Below the pieces are notes generated by a model. It saw only the letters and a program-made list of their open reading frames with translations. It ran no database searches and was not told where the DNA came from. From DASUBV01 sp035763085 (GTDB lineage Bacteria; Actinomycetota; Actinomycetes; Streptosporangiales; Streptosporangiaceae), in contig DASUBV010000303.1 in assembly GCA_035763085.1 (NCBI GenBank), forward strand, positions 1 through 32,832: a DNA stretch of 32,832 bases. The letters are read 5' to 3'. A program made the position numbers and the translations under genes. Positions 13,079 to 21,752 of the stretch are shown here, piece by piece; position 1 is the stretch's first letter, and the number at the start of each line of letters is the position of its first letter.

Positions 13079-14101
13079 TCACGGGCGCAGGAGGGCCTTG
13101 ATGGCGCGGCGCTCGTCCATCGCGCGGTATCCCTCGGCGGCCTGATCCAGGGGCAGGGCGAGATCGAAGACCTGGCCCGGATCGATGGCCCGGCTGCAGA
13201 TCAGTTCGATCAGCTCGGGCAGGAACCGGCGCACCGGAGCAGGGCCACCATGCAGGTGAACTTCGGCGAAGAACAGCTCCTGGCCCGGCAGCTGCACGCC
13301 GTGGGCGACGCCAACGTAACCGACATGGCCGCCCGGCCTGGCCGACCGGATGGCCTGCATCATGGACTCCTGGGTGCCGACGGCCTCGATCACCGAGTGC
13401 GCGCCCAGCCCGCCGGTCAGCTCCTTGACCCTGGTCACGCCCTCGTCGCCGCGCTCGGTGACGATGTCGGTGGCGCCGAACCCCAGCGCCAGCTTCTGCC
13501 GGGGCTCGTGCCGGCTCATGGCGATGATCCGCTCAGCACCCAGTCGCTTCGCGGCCAGGACGGCGAGCAGGCCGACCGCACCGTCGCCGACGATGGCGAC
13601 AGTCTTGCCCGGCTGCACGCTGGCGGCGACGGCGCCGAACCAGCCGGTGCCGAGCACGTCAGAGGCGGCCAGCAGGCTCGGCACCAGGTCGTCAGACGGC
13701 ACCTCGGGGGTAGCGACCAGGGTGCCGTCGGCCAGCGGGATCCGGGCGTACTGGGCCTGGGTGCCGATAGCGCCGACCGGCTCGGCGTGCACGCAGCGGG
13801 ACTGGTAGCCGGCCTGGCAGATCGCGCAGGTGTTGTCCGAGGCGAAGAACGAGCCGATGACGAACTGGCCCGGCTGGATGGTGCGCACGTCGCGGCCGGT
13901 TTCCTCGACAATGCCGGCATACTCGTGACCCATGGGGGCCGGGCCGCTGACGGGCTCGATGCCGCGGTAGGGCCACAGGTCGGATCCGCAGACGCAGGTG
14001 GCGGCTAGCCGGATGACGGCGTCGGCGGGCTGCTCGATCACCGGGTCGGCGCGCTGCTCGACGCGGATGTCGCGCGGACCGTGCAGGATGGCTCCCCGCA
14101 T
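13079..14101 (-). CDS. zinc-dependent alcohol dehydrogenase family protein
   Basis: 340 residues from ATG 14099-14101, preceded by GAGAGGAGCACCACC; a start 24 bases upstream is less likely. The GroES-like domain has catalytic zinc ligands C38 (CVCGSDLWPYRG), H59 and E60 (PMGHEYAG). The NAD(P) fold has VGDGAVGLLAVLAAKRLGA (171-189). The structural zinc lobe keeps only three cysteines, C92, C95 and C103 (NTCAICQAGYQSRC); the first ligand position holds D89 or N90. It probably reduces or oxidises an alcohol/aldehyde, substrate unknown. It follows the DHA2 exporter gene by 48 bases on the same strand, so exporter and dehydrogenase probably form one operon controlled by the divergent XRE regulator. 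Confidence 0.86.
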   Translation of the reverse strand: MRGAILHGPRDIRVEQRADPVIEQPADAVIRLAATCVCGSDLWPYRGIEPVSGPAPMGHEYAGIVEETGRDVRTIQPGQFVIGSFFASDNTCAICQAGYQSRCVHAEPVGAIGTQAQYARIPLADGTLVATPEVPSDDLVPSLLAASDVLGTGWFGAVAASVQPGKTVAIVGDGAVGLLAVLAAKRLGAERIIAMSRHEPRQKLALGFGATDIVTERGDEGVTRVKELTGGLGAHSVIEAVGTQESMMQAIRSARPGGHVGYVGVAHGVQLPGQELFFAEVHLHGGPAPVRRFLPELIELICSRAIDPGQVFDLALPLDQAAEGYRAMDERRAIKALLRP

Positions 14102-14149
14102 GGTGGTGCTCCTCTCAGTTGTCATTCCGGGCCCGGCGAGCCATCTCGC

Positions 14150-15562
14150 TCAGCGGGCGCTTTCCTGCGGGTGGCGGGCATCGCGCCTGAGCATGGTGCT
14201 GACGGTTGCGGCGGCCAGCGCGACGGTCGCGGCGATCAGCAGGCTTGCCCGCATCCCGGCAAGGAATCCAGCCTGGCCGGCCAGCAGGGAGCCGAAGACA
14301 GCGACGGCCAGCGCGCCGCCGGCCTGGCGGCTGGTATTGAAGATTCCGCTGGCCGTGCCGGCGCGGCGGCCCGGGACGCTGTTGAGCAGGACGGCCGTCA
14401 TCGGCGGCATGACCAGCGGGCCGCCGAGCCCGGCCAGGACCATCAGGACTGCCAGCGCCCAGGCCGGCGCATCCGGTGCCGCCACAGCGATGAGAACGAG
14501 CCCGGCCGCCATCAGCACCAGCCCGGCGATGATCGGGAAACGCGGCCCCAGCCGGGCCGCCAGCCGCGCGCTGAACGGAGTCAGGGCCGCCCCGGTCAGC
14601 ATCATCGGCAGGAACGCCGCCCCAGCGCTGAGAGCGGACAGGCCTCGTACCTGCTGCAGGTACAGGCTCATCAGGAACGGCAGGCCGTAATAACCGACGA
14701 TGAACGCGAACCCGACCACGCTGGCGATGACGACCGTCCGGGAACGGAGCAGGTCCAGCGGCATCATCGGATGAGCGCCGCGGGCCTGGACCGTTACGAA
14801 GACAGCCAGCCCGGCTCCGGCGATCGCGAACGCCGCCAGCACCCGCGGTGCGCCCAGCCCGGCTGACCCGGCCTCGATCGCGCCGTAGGTCAGCCCGCCC
14901 ATCGCCAGCGCGGCGGTGACCTGCCCGGTCCAGTCGAATGGCGCCGGACGGCGCGCTGACGGCGGGGTCCTGGCCAGCAGGAGCAGGGCCACCGCGCCGG
15001 CCGGGACGCTGACGAAGAAGATCAGCCGCCAGCTGACCAGGGCCAGCAGGCCGCCGGCGACCGGCCCGGCCGAGGAGGCGGCGGCGCCGCCCGTCGCCCA
15101 GATGGCTACCGCCCGCGCCCGCCGGGCCCGGTCCGGGTACGCCTGGCTGATCAGGGCCATCGACGCCGGCATCATGACGGCAGCCGCCGCGCCCTGCACC
15201 AGCCGGGCGGCGATCAGCACGCCGAGGCTCGGCGCCAGGCCGCAGGCAGCCGAAGCCACCACGAACCCGGCCACCCCGGCACCGAATGACCGCCGGGCAC
15301 CGACTCGGTCCGCCAGCGAACCCGCCGACAGCAGCAGCGCGGCGAACATCAGCGTGTACCCGTCCACCACCCACTGCAGGCCGCTGATCCCGCTGCCCAG
15401 ATCGGCTCGCACAGATGGCAGGGCCACATTGACGACGGTGGCGTCGAGCGTGACGACGAAGAACCCGAGGACCGCGGCAGCCAGCACCGGCCTGGCATGC
15501 CTGGCCGGCACTGCCGCGCTGCTGGCGTGGCCAGGACGCCGGGCGGTCACTGAAGCGGACAT
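14150..15562 (-). CDS. DHA2-family MFS exporter
   Basis: 470 residues with about 14 hydrophobic helices. Motifs are FFVVTLDATVVNVALPSV in helix 1, LQWVVDGYTLMFAALLLSAG, LADRVGARRSFGAG (motif A), IAARLVQGAAAAVMMPASMA (motif B) and a motif C-like ATGGAAASSAGPVAGGLL. These place it in the 14-helix drug:proton antiporter family. An AAGGAGACC ribosome-binding site lies about 10 bases before the ATG at 15560-15562. It is transcribed towards the alcohol dehydrogenase gene and diverges from the XRE/MmyB regulator gene. The export substrate is unknown. Confidence 0.87.
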   Translation of the reverse strand: MSASVTARRPGHASSAAVPARHARPVLAAAVLGFFVVTLDATVVNVALPSVRADLGSGISGLQWVVDGYTLMFAALLLSAGSLADRVGARRSFGAGVAGFVVASAACGLAPSLGVLIAARLVQGAAAAVMMPASMALISQAYPDRARRARAVAIWATGGAAASSAGPVAGGLLALVSWRLIFFVSVPAGAVALLLLARTPPSARRPAPFDWTGQVTAALAMGGLTYGAIEAGSAGLGAPRVLAAFAIAGAGLAVFVTVQARGAHPMMPLDLLRSRTVVIASVVGFAFIVGYYGLPFLMSLYLQQVRGLSALSAGAAFLPMMLTGAALTPFSARLAARLGPRFPIIAGLVLMAAGLVLIAVAAPDAPAWALAVLMVLAGLGGPLVMPPMTAVLLNSVPGRRAGTASGIFNTSRQAGGALAVAVFGSLLAGQAGFLAGMRASLLIAATVALAAATVSTMLRRDARHPQESAR

Positions 15563-15564
15563 AT

Positions 15565-15607
15565 TGACGCGTGGTCTCCTTCGGGGCGCTCACTCGTGGT
15601 GACGCGT
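15565..15607. promoter_or_regulatory. direct repeats TGACGCGT between exporter and XRE regulator
   Basis: TGACGCGT occurs at 15565-15572 and 15600-15607, 35 bases apart, about three and a half helical turns. Within each, GACGCGT(C/G) is partly palindromic. The left copy lies directly upstream of the exporter start, at its ribosome-binding region. It may be a binding site for the divergent XRE regulator. Confidence 0.4.
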
Positions 15608-15685
15608 CCAGGCAACCAGCCGGGGCCGCGGGGAGGGAGGCACGCGCGTTAGGGGTACTGCCAGGGACCCTCGCCGTGTTGCGCC

Positions 15686-15691
15686 TACCCT
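15686..15691 (+). promoter_or_regulatory. -10 element of leaderless XRE regulator gene
   Basis: TACCCT ends six bases before the ATG at 15698, so transcription should begin at the start codon. An inverted repeat, CCAGGG (15661-15666) with CCCTGG (15688-15693), overlaps it and could be an operator. No clear -35 is visible. Confidence 0.5.
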
Positions 15692-15697
15692 GGCGAC

Positions 15698-16576
15698 ATG
15701 CCTTCCGAGCGCGGCGTCGGCGGCGACATCCGCCAGTTCCTCATCACCCGCCGTGACCGGCTCACCCCCGGACAGGCCGGCCTGCCGGACTACGGAGGCC
15801 GGCGCCGCGTCAGCGGGCTGCGCCGCGAGGAAGTAGCGCTGCTGGCCGGGATCAGCATCGAGTACTACACCCGGCTGGAGCGCGGCAACGCGCGCGGTGT
15901 CTCCGACGAGGTGATCGAGAGGCTGGCCCGCGCCCTGCAACTGGATGAGGTCGAGCGCGGCCACCTGTTCGACCTGGTCCGCGCCGCCAGCACCGCGCCT
16001 GGCCGGGGACGCCAGCACGTCGCGCCTACGGGGGTCCGGCGCAGTGTCCAGCAGGCCCTGGACGCCATGACCAGCGCCGCAGCCTTCGTCCGCAACGCCC
16101 GCCTGGACGTGCTGTCGGCCAACCAGCTGGGATCAGCGCTGTACTGCCAGCTGTTCGACAACCCTGGCCTGTCGGCCAACCTCGCGCGCTTTGTCTTCCT
16201 CGACCCGCGCGCCACCAAGTTCTACCGCGACTGGGACCGCATCGCCCACGACGCGGCCGGCAGCCTGCGCAGCCAGGCCGGACGTAACCCCCGCGACCAG
16301 GCCCTCGCCGAGCTGATAGACGACCTGTCCGCCCGCAGCGGGCAGTTCCGCACTCGCTGGGCCGCCCATAACGTCAGTTACTACCGGACTGGCACGCAGC
16401 CCTTTCACCATCCCGTCGCCGGCGATCTCGACCTCGATTTCGACGCCCTTGAGGTAGCCGCGGACCCCGGGCTGACCATCGTCGCCTACACCGCGCCGCC
16501 GGGCTCGGCTTCCCGCAGCGCACTCCGGCAACTGGCCAGCCGGACGGCGAACGACGGCGACGACGCACTCGCCTGA
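15698..16576 (+). CDS. XRE-family regulator with MmyB-type ligand-binding domain
   Basis: 292 residues. The N-terminal helix-turn-helix (about 8-95) contains RRRVSGLRREEVALLAGISI and EYYTRLERGNARGVSDEVIE, the standard signature of the actinobacterial XRE/MmyB group. The C-terminal part (about 110-280; AAAFVRNARLDVLSANQLGS, ARFVFLDPRATKFYRDWDRI, WAAHNVSYYRTGTQPFHHPV) matches the PAS-like MmyB domain, which can bind a fatty-acid-like ligand. Such regulators usually control a neighbouring redox enzyme or exporter. Here the divergent exporter/dehydrogenase operon is the obvious candidate. The mRNA is probably leaderless. Confidence 0.9.
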   Translation: MPSERGVGGDIRQFLITRRDRLTPGQAGLPDYGGRRRVSGLRREEVALLAGISIEYYTRLERGNARGVSDEVIERLARALQLDEVERGHLFDLVRAASTAPGRGRQHVAPTGVRRSVQQALDAMTSAAAFVRNARLDVLSANQLGSALYCQLFDNPGLSANLARFVFLDPRATKFYRDWDRIAHDAAGSLRSQAGRNPRDQALAELIDDLSARSGQFRTRWAAHNVSYYRTGTQPFHHPVAGDLDLDFDALEVAADPGLTIVAYTAPPGSASRSALRQLASRTANDGDDALA

Positions 16577-16725
16577 CGGCCGGTCCTGCAATACCGGATG
16601 CTGCAGTCTTGCGGGCGGCCGGTGCCTGCTGGCGGCCGGTCAGCGCAGTTGAACGAGCGGCAGGGTCGTGACCTCGTCCCGGACGGCGCCGCTGCGCAGG
16701 CCGGGCTCAGCTGCCGTCGGGTGTG

Positions 16726-17397
16726 TCAGCCCGGCGCCGGCACGGCGGCCGGGGCCCGGCTCGCGCCGAGGCTGGCCGCGACCGCGTCGCGCACCTGGCC
16801 GTCGGAGGGCACCGGGATGCCGTGCTCGTCCGCGAGATCCCGCAGCGACGTCATCGTCACCTCGTGCAGCCCGCAGGCGACGAACTGCCGGAAGGCGGTC
16901 ATGTCCGGGTCGATGTTGAGGGCGAAGCCGTGACTGGTGACGCCGCCGCTGATCCGCATCCCGATGGAGACCAGCTTGCGGTGATCGCGAGTCCACACCC
17001 CGACCAGGCTGGAGGCGCCCGGCGGCGTGTCCCGCCGGACGGTGTCGAAGCCGAGCGCCGCCAGCGCCTCGATCAGGCCGTGCTCGACCCAGCGGACAAT
17101 GTCCACCGGGCCCCGCTCCCGCAGGTTGATGACCAGGTAGCCGACGAGCTGGCCGGGACCGTGGTAGGTCGCATAGCCGCCGCGGTCGACGGCCACCGTC
17201 GGCAGCCCCGCCGTCTCGGGGGGCAGGTCGGCCAGCGAGGTCCGCGGCCCGTAGGTGACCACCGGCGGATGGCTGAGCAGGAACAGCCGGTCGCCGGCCC
17301 GGCCGTCCTTGCGCTCGGCCACCCACTCCCGCATGTCCCGCATCGCCTGCTCGTAGCCGACTTCCCCGAGGTCGACCCGCTGAATGGGCTCGCTCAT
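16726..17397 (-). CDS. lipB: lipoyl(octanoyl) transferase LipB
   Basis: 223 residues. LipB moves octanoyl from acyl carrier protein to the lipoyl domains of dehydrogenase complexes and GcvH, the first step of endogenous lipoate assembly in the cytoplasm. Signature segments are RGGYATYHGPGQLVGYLVIN (72-91), GVWTRDHRKLVSIGMRISGG (133-152) and GVTSHGFALNID (152-163). K141 and C175 (FVACGLHEV) form the acyl-transfer dyad. The length is typical, with an Ala/Pro-rich C-terminal end. It begins 6 bases after the SigG-like sigma factor's stop, with no separate promoter visible, so it is probably co-transcribed with the sigma gene. That neighbour is unusual, since lipB is normally beside lipA, which is not in this window. 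Confidence 0.93.
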   Translation of the reverse strand: MSEPIQRVDLGEVGYEQAMRDMREWVAERKDGRAGDRLFLLSHPPVVTYGPRTSLADLPPETAGLPTVAVDRGGYATYHGPGQLVGYLVINLRERGPVDIVRWVEHGLIEALAALGFDTVRRDTPPGASSLVGVWTRDHRKLVSIGMRISGGVTSHGFALNIDPDMTAFRQFVACGLHEVTMTSLRDLADEHGIPVPSDGQVRDAVAASLGASRAPAAVPAPG

Positions 17398-17403
17398 GCT
17401 GCG

Positions 17404-18384
<981 letters not shown>

Positions 18385-18950
18385 GGACCCGAGTCTACGA
18401 ACCGTCACTGACAACCGGCCGGTTTCGCGGCATTGACCAGCCGGTTCCGCCGCATTGAAAGGTTCAATAGCCTGCTGCGCGCCCCGGTCCCGGCGGGTAA
18501 TCACGGACCTGGCCATCGGTTCCGCCCGCCCGGTCACGGCCGGGAAGGTCAGCGCCACCTGCCCGGCCGCCGCGGAGAGCCCGCTGGCGGGCGTCCTGGC
18601 CTGCGCCGGCGACCCGATCGTGTCTGCCGGCATGGCCGGCGACCCGCACCCGGCGAGCTTGGACTGCGGGCTTACCCCGATCACTGGCACTCATGTCAAA
18701 AGTCCCGGCCTGGTACGACGGCGAGCGGGGATTCTCCGGCCGGCTGGCCGCTCATCCAGTACGTCACCGGCCGCCTCCCCGCCCGCCAGTAACAGGGGAA
18801 CCGCCGGCCCCGCGAACAACAGCCGACCCGGGAACAGCAGCCTGGAATTGATTCCCGCGCGGGATTGCACGCAGGCGTAAGCTACGCGGTGAAAGGCTCG
18901 GATAAGCGCAGCCGCTATTCCATCCCGGCCACTCGGGGGCACGGTCCGGC
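18385..18950. other. 566-base gap without a convincing gene
   Basis: No frame here has protein-like composition or a recognisable family. The stretch holds the sigma-gene promoter at its left end and three dyads: ATTGAA-AGG-TTCAAT (18454-18468), TCCCGCGCGGGA (18853-18864) and GCGTA-AGC-TACGC (18875-18887). The last two may belong to the promoter of the gene at 18951. The middle 380 bases show nothing I can assign. Confidence 0.6.
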
Positions 18951-19319
18951 ATGGGGGGAGGTCGGCAACCGGTGTGGCGGGCAAGGCGGCGCCTGCAGCG
19001 ACTGGAGCAGGAAGTCGCGGCGGCGAGAGTCGCTCAGGCTGCGCTGCAGCAGCGCCTGGCGGCCTTCGAGCAGATCGCCGCGGCGGCTGGAGCGCCAGTC
19101 GCCCGCGACGGCGACGATGACGATACCGACACGTCCCTGCAGCCGGTTCCGCCGACGCTGCTCGCCGCGGCGCGCGAGGCGCACGAGAAGGGCTCGCCGG
19201 TGCGGCTGCCGGTGGATGGCGGCGAGGTCATTGCGGTGATCGGTGACGAGGGCGGCGACCCGCGGGAGTGGTGGGCGGCAATTCACCGGCTGGCAGCACG
19301 GCTGCGGAGCGCGTCATGA
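18951..19319 (+). CDS. hypothetical coiled-coil protein
   Basis: 122 residues from ATG 18951. A GTG at 18972 with GGGGGGAGG upstream is an equally good start, giving 115 residues. Residues about 8-45 (WRARRRLQRLEQEVAAARVA, QAALQQRLAAFEQIAAAAGA) form an amphipathic, heptad-like helix likely to be a coiled coil. An acidic linker follows (RDGDDDDTDTS, 52-62). The C-terminal half (LLAAAREAHEKGSPVRLPVD, GGEVIAVIGDEGGDPREWWA) looks like a small alpha/beta domain. There are no catalytic signatures and no recognised family. Its stop overlaps the next ATG in an ATGA, so it is translated with the membrane protein downstream and probably works with it. Confidence 0.65.
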   Translation: MGGGRQPVWRARRRLQRLEQEVAAARVAQAALQQRLAAFEQIAAAAGAPVARDGDDDDTDTSLQPVPPTLLAAAREAHEKGSPVRLPVDGGEVIAVIGDEGGDPREWWAAIHRLAARLRSAS

Positions 19320-20071
19320 TCCGGATCGAGCGGGTGCACCTGCCATCGGGGCTGCGTGCGCTCGCCCACCGGGACCCCAACGGCGACCTGGTCATCTACG
19401 TCGCCATCGACCTCGATGCGCGGCGCCAGCGCGCGGCCATCATGGAGGCGGTGCGCGCCTCGCGCCGGGCCGGCTGGCGGGTGGTGCTGCCGGGCGCGCT
19501 GGTGGCGCTCGCGACGGCCCGGCTGCTGATGCGCAGCGTGGTGCACTCGGTCCGCAGCCAGCTGGCGGCGTGGAGCGCGGTCGCCGCGGCCGTGGCCGGC
19601 GTCGCCGCCATCGCGGCGCTGGTCCTGGTCACCGGCCGCCCGCCGCACGGTCAGACGGCCGGTGCCCGGCCGGAGCCGGGCGGGATCACCATGCCCGTGG
19701 TCGGCGGATCGACGCCGGCGGGCGGATCGCGCAGCGCACCGGGCAGCCCGGGCGGGCATGCGCCGCCAGGGCTCAGCGGTCCGGCTCCGGGCCAGCCAGG
19801 TAACGGGACCTCCGGGCCCCCGGCCCCGCCGTCAGGCGGGCCCTCCTCGGCGCCCACCCCGGAACCGTCCTCGCCGGGCTCGCCGCCGATGCCTCCTCCT
19901 GGCTCGCCGACCCCAGCCCCGACGCCCACCGCGACGCCGACTCAGCCGTCGTCGCCGTCTCCCTCACCGACCGCGTCCCCGCCGAAGAATGGCCAGCCGG
20001 GTTCGTGCGTGATCGTCCTGGGCATCAAGGTCTGCGTGCCGCTGAGCCTGTCGGTGGAGTTGCACCTGTGA
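19316..20071 (+). CDS. hypothetical membrane-anchored, proline-rich protein with C-terminal Cys pair
   Basis: 251 residues. A cytoplasmic domain (1-85; MIRIERVHLPSGLRALAHRD, NGDLVIYVAIDLDARRQRAA, RRAGWRVVLPGALVALATAR) precedes one membrane helix (about 86-106). An extracellular linker of about 120 residues follows, almost entirely Pro, Ser, Gly, Thr and Ala (107-225). The last 27 residues include C231-VIVLGIKV-C240 before a hydrophobic end (PLSLSVELHL), suggesting a small disulfide-closed hairpin. The cytoplasmic part somewhat resembles anti-sigma-like anchors but has no clear motif. Its ATG overlaps the stop of the coiled-coil gene. The layout suggests a wall-spanning tether that displays a tiny domain; the function is unknown. 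Confidence 0.72.
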   Translation: MIRIERVHLPSGLRALAHRDPNGDLVIYVAIDLDARRQRAAIMEAVRASRRAGWRVVLPGALVALATARLLMRSVVHSVRSQLAAWSAVAAAVAGVAAIAALVLVTGRPPHGQTAGARPEPGGITMPVVGGSTPAGGSRSAPGSPGGHAPPGLSGPAPGQPGNGTSGPPAPPSGGPSSAPTPEPSSPGSPPMPPPGSPTPAPTPTATPTQPSSPSPSPTASPPKNGQPGSCVIVLGIKVCVPLSLSVELHL

Positions 20072-20127
20072 CTGCTGATCCGGGCGGGACTGCCTGCTCG
20101 TCGTGACTGTCGCTGGTGACTCTCGTC

Positions 20128-20161
20128 GGGCCTGACCGGGGGCAGCCGGCAGATCAGGCCC
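20128..20161. terminator. bidirectional stem-loop between convergent genes
   Basis: GGGCCTGA (20128-20135) pairs perfectly with TCAGGCCC (20154-20161) around an 18-base loop. It lies 56 bases after the proline-rich protein gene, and its right arm includes the stop codon of the convergent XRE gene. There is no U-run, but the position suits a shared terminator. Confidence 0.45.
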
Positions 20162-20558
20162 GGCGGCGTTCCGGCGCACCGTCATCGTCCTGCTGCTCCC
20201 GCCAGTTGCGGGCCAGCGCGATCAGGCCCCGGACCACGTCCGGGGGCAGGCCGGGGACCTCGGCGATGTGCTGCAGCGTCGGGTCGTCGTAGCGCGGGAT
20301 CGCCGCGTCGTCGGCTTCGGCGGCCAGGGCCGGCTCGCCGCCGGACAGGACCTGCCGGCACGATCCCGGCCGCCAGCCCAGGTGGTTGTCCAGGGCACCG
20401 AGCGTGCTGGCGGACACGCGCTTGCCGTTCTCGACCTTCCCGAGCGTCCGGTCGGTGACGCCTGTCACGGCAGCCAGTGCCCGGCGGTCGCGCATGCCCA
20501 GGGCGATGCGCCGCGCCACGACATAGTCGCCGAGGCGCTTCCAGTTCTCCTCTGCCAT
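20154..20558 (-). CDS. small XRE-like helix-turn-helix regulator
   Basis: 134 residues from ATG 20556-20558. Residues about 6-60 (WKRLGDYVVARRIALGMRDR, RALAAVTGVTDRTLGKVENG, KRVSASTLGALDNHLGW) form a lambda-repressor-like domain, with the recognition helix around TDRTLGKVENGKR. The rest is an acidic linker and a helix (LPPDVVRGLIALARNWREQQ) that may mediate dimerisation. The frame extends upstream to 20696, but those residues cover an A/T-rich promoter-like stretch (20571-20600), so I take the internal ATG. CAGGAT lies 6 bases before it. It is divergent from the sigma-like gene, whose expression it may control. Confidence 0.75.
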   Translation of the reverse strand: MAEENWKRLGDYVVARRIALGMRDRRALAAVTGVTDRTLGKVENGKRVSASTLGALDNHLGWRPGSCRQVLSGGEPALAAEADDAAIPRYDDPTLQHIAEVPGLPPDVVRGLIALARNWREQQDDDGAPERRRA

Positions 20559-20689
20559 GCCCCCATCCTGCCGGAAAATTTCAGAAAGTTCCAGCAGGTT
20601 CGCCACTCTGAAAGCGGATTCCATGGCATAAACCATCATGTAACACACCTGGACGCTTCGGCAGATGGGAGAACAGTTCGGATTCTGCA

Positions 20690-20719
20690 TTGACATCTCT
20701 TCCTATTTCTTCCTACCCT
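20690..20719 (+). promoter_or_regulatory. sigma-70-type promoter of the sigma-like gene
   Basis: A consensus TTGACA (20690-20695), an 18-base spacer, then TACCCT (20714-20719). The ATG at 20726 follows by six bases, so the transcript should start at the start codon. This is the best-matching housekeeping promoter I found in the window. Confidence 0.65.
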
Positions 20720-20725
20720 TGCGTC

Positions 20726-21736
20726 ATGTCAGCAGCCAGGGCGGCGGGGGAACCGCGCAGGAAGCCGCGTCTGACCGCGGTGACCGCAGCGGGAGAGGCC
20801 GACCAGGCGATCGACGGGCTCTACCGGTCGCACTACCGCGAGCTCGTCCGGATCGCTGCGCTGCTGGCGGGTCAGCCGGGCCCGCTCCGCGAGGCCGGCC
20901 CGGCTGACCACGCCCGCTCCGGGCGGGTCCGAGTCGCCGGGGAGCCCGGACCCGCCCGGCAGGCGGCCAGGCAGGCCGAGCAGATCGTGCAGGACGCTTT
21001 CGTCGCCCTGCACGCCGTGTGGTGGCAGGTCGGAGACCGCCGCGCGGGCCTGGCTTACCTGCGCCGGTCCGTGCTGGCCGGGGCGCGGGCGGCTGCCCGC
21101 CCAGCCGTCCCGCTCCGGCCAGCCGCCAGCACCCCGGCCGGGCCGGCCGGTCACGGCCTGGCCGGGGACCGGCTGCCCGGGGACTGTCGGGCCGGGGACG
21201 CGGCGGCCACCGGCTGCCCGGCCGCTCCGCCGTCCGGGCAGGCCGCGCTGATGTCGGCGATCGCCGCGCTGCCCGGGGGCCAGCGCGAGGCGCTGATCCT
21301 CTCGCTGTACGCCGGCCTGCCGATGCCGGAAATCGCCGCGGCCATGAACGTCAGCCCCGGCACCGCCGCCCGGCACCTCGGCACCGCGAAGGCCGCCCTC
21401 GCCGTCACCGCGAAGGCCGTCCTCGCCGCCGCCGCCACCGGGAATGCGGCGCCCGCTGCCCGCACCGCGGTGGCGGCACCCGCCGGCGCCGCGACCGCGA
21501 AGGCACCGCCCGCAGGCGCCGTCACCGCGAAGGCAGCGCCCGCAGACGCCACCAGGAAACTCGTCACCGCAGAAACGGCGCTGGTCGGCGCCATCACCGG
21601 GAATCCGGCGCCCGCTGCCGTCACCGGGAAACTCGTCACCGCGGTGGCGGGGCCCGCCGACCGCGCCACCTGGAATGCACCGCCCGGGAGCCAGCCTGCG
21701 GCGCTAGCCAGCCGGGATTCAGCCGGCGGGGCTTGA
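20726..21736 (+). CDS. sigma-70-like protein with internal insert and Ala-rich repetitive tail
   Basis: 336 residues. Region 2 starts AIDGLYRSHYRELVRIAALL (29-48) and resumes at AEQIVQDAFVALHAVWWQV (84-102). Between them lies a roughly 33-residue Gly/Pro/Arg-rich insert not found in normal ECF factors. A second low-complexity stretch (about 118-170) separates it from region 4: ALPGGQREALILSLYAGLPM, PEIAAAMNVSPGTAARHLGT and AKAALA (181-226). Residues 227-336 are an Ala/Thr/Pro/Lys-rich tail with a 10-residue TAKAxPAGAx-type period. The DNA repeats are mirrored there (30-bp units at 21485-21544). It could be a divergent ECF factor, a transcription-factor derivative, or a protein evolving by repeat expansion. 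No anti-sigma gene is adjacent. Confidence 0.72.
   Translation: MSAARAAGEPRRKPRLTAVTAAGEADQAIDGLYRSHYRELVRIAALLAGQPGPLREAGPADHARSGRVRVAGEPGPARQAARQAEQIVQDAFVALHAVWWQVGDRRAGLAYLRRSVLAGARAAARPAVPLRPAASTPAGPAGHGLAGDRLPGDCRAGDAAATGCPAAPPSGQAALMSAIAALPGGQREALILSLYAGLPMPEIAAAMNVSPGTAARHLGTAKAALAVTAKAVLAAAATGNAAPAARTAVAAPAGAATAKAPPAGAVTAKAAPADATRKLVTAETALVGAITGNPAPAAVTGKLVTAVAGPADRATWNAPPGSQPAALASRDSAGGA
21437..21619 (+). repeat. tandem and dispersed short repeats inside the sigma-like gene
   Basis: Two adjacent 30-bp units (21485-21514 and 21515-21544), each GGCGCC, then GCG or GTC, then ACCGCGAAGGCA, differ at only a few positions. A 24-bp segment beginning ACCGGGAAT (21437-21460) recurs at 21596-21619 with one mismatch. 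All units are multiples of three and preserve the frame, which points to expansion by slippage or unequal recombination within a coding sequence. Confidence 0.7.
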
Positions 21737-21752
21737 GCAGACGGCGCTGACA

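Noticed and set aside
18385..18690. N-terminal extension of the SigG-like gene to 18690
   Set aside because: The extra 102 residues lie upstream of a TAGACT promoter element, have no family match, and would include the promoter dyads.
18455..18880. 141-residue plus-strand frame in the gap before the coiled-coil gene
   Set aside because: It has no ribosome-binding site, no domain and no protein-like periodicity; it is probably chance.
21485..21544. Repeats considered as a CRISPR array
   Set aside because: The units are adjacent without spacers, keep the reading frame and encode a regular peptide repeat; no cas genes occur.
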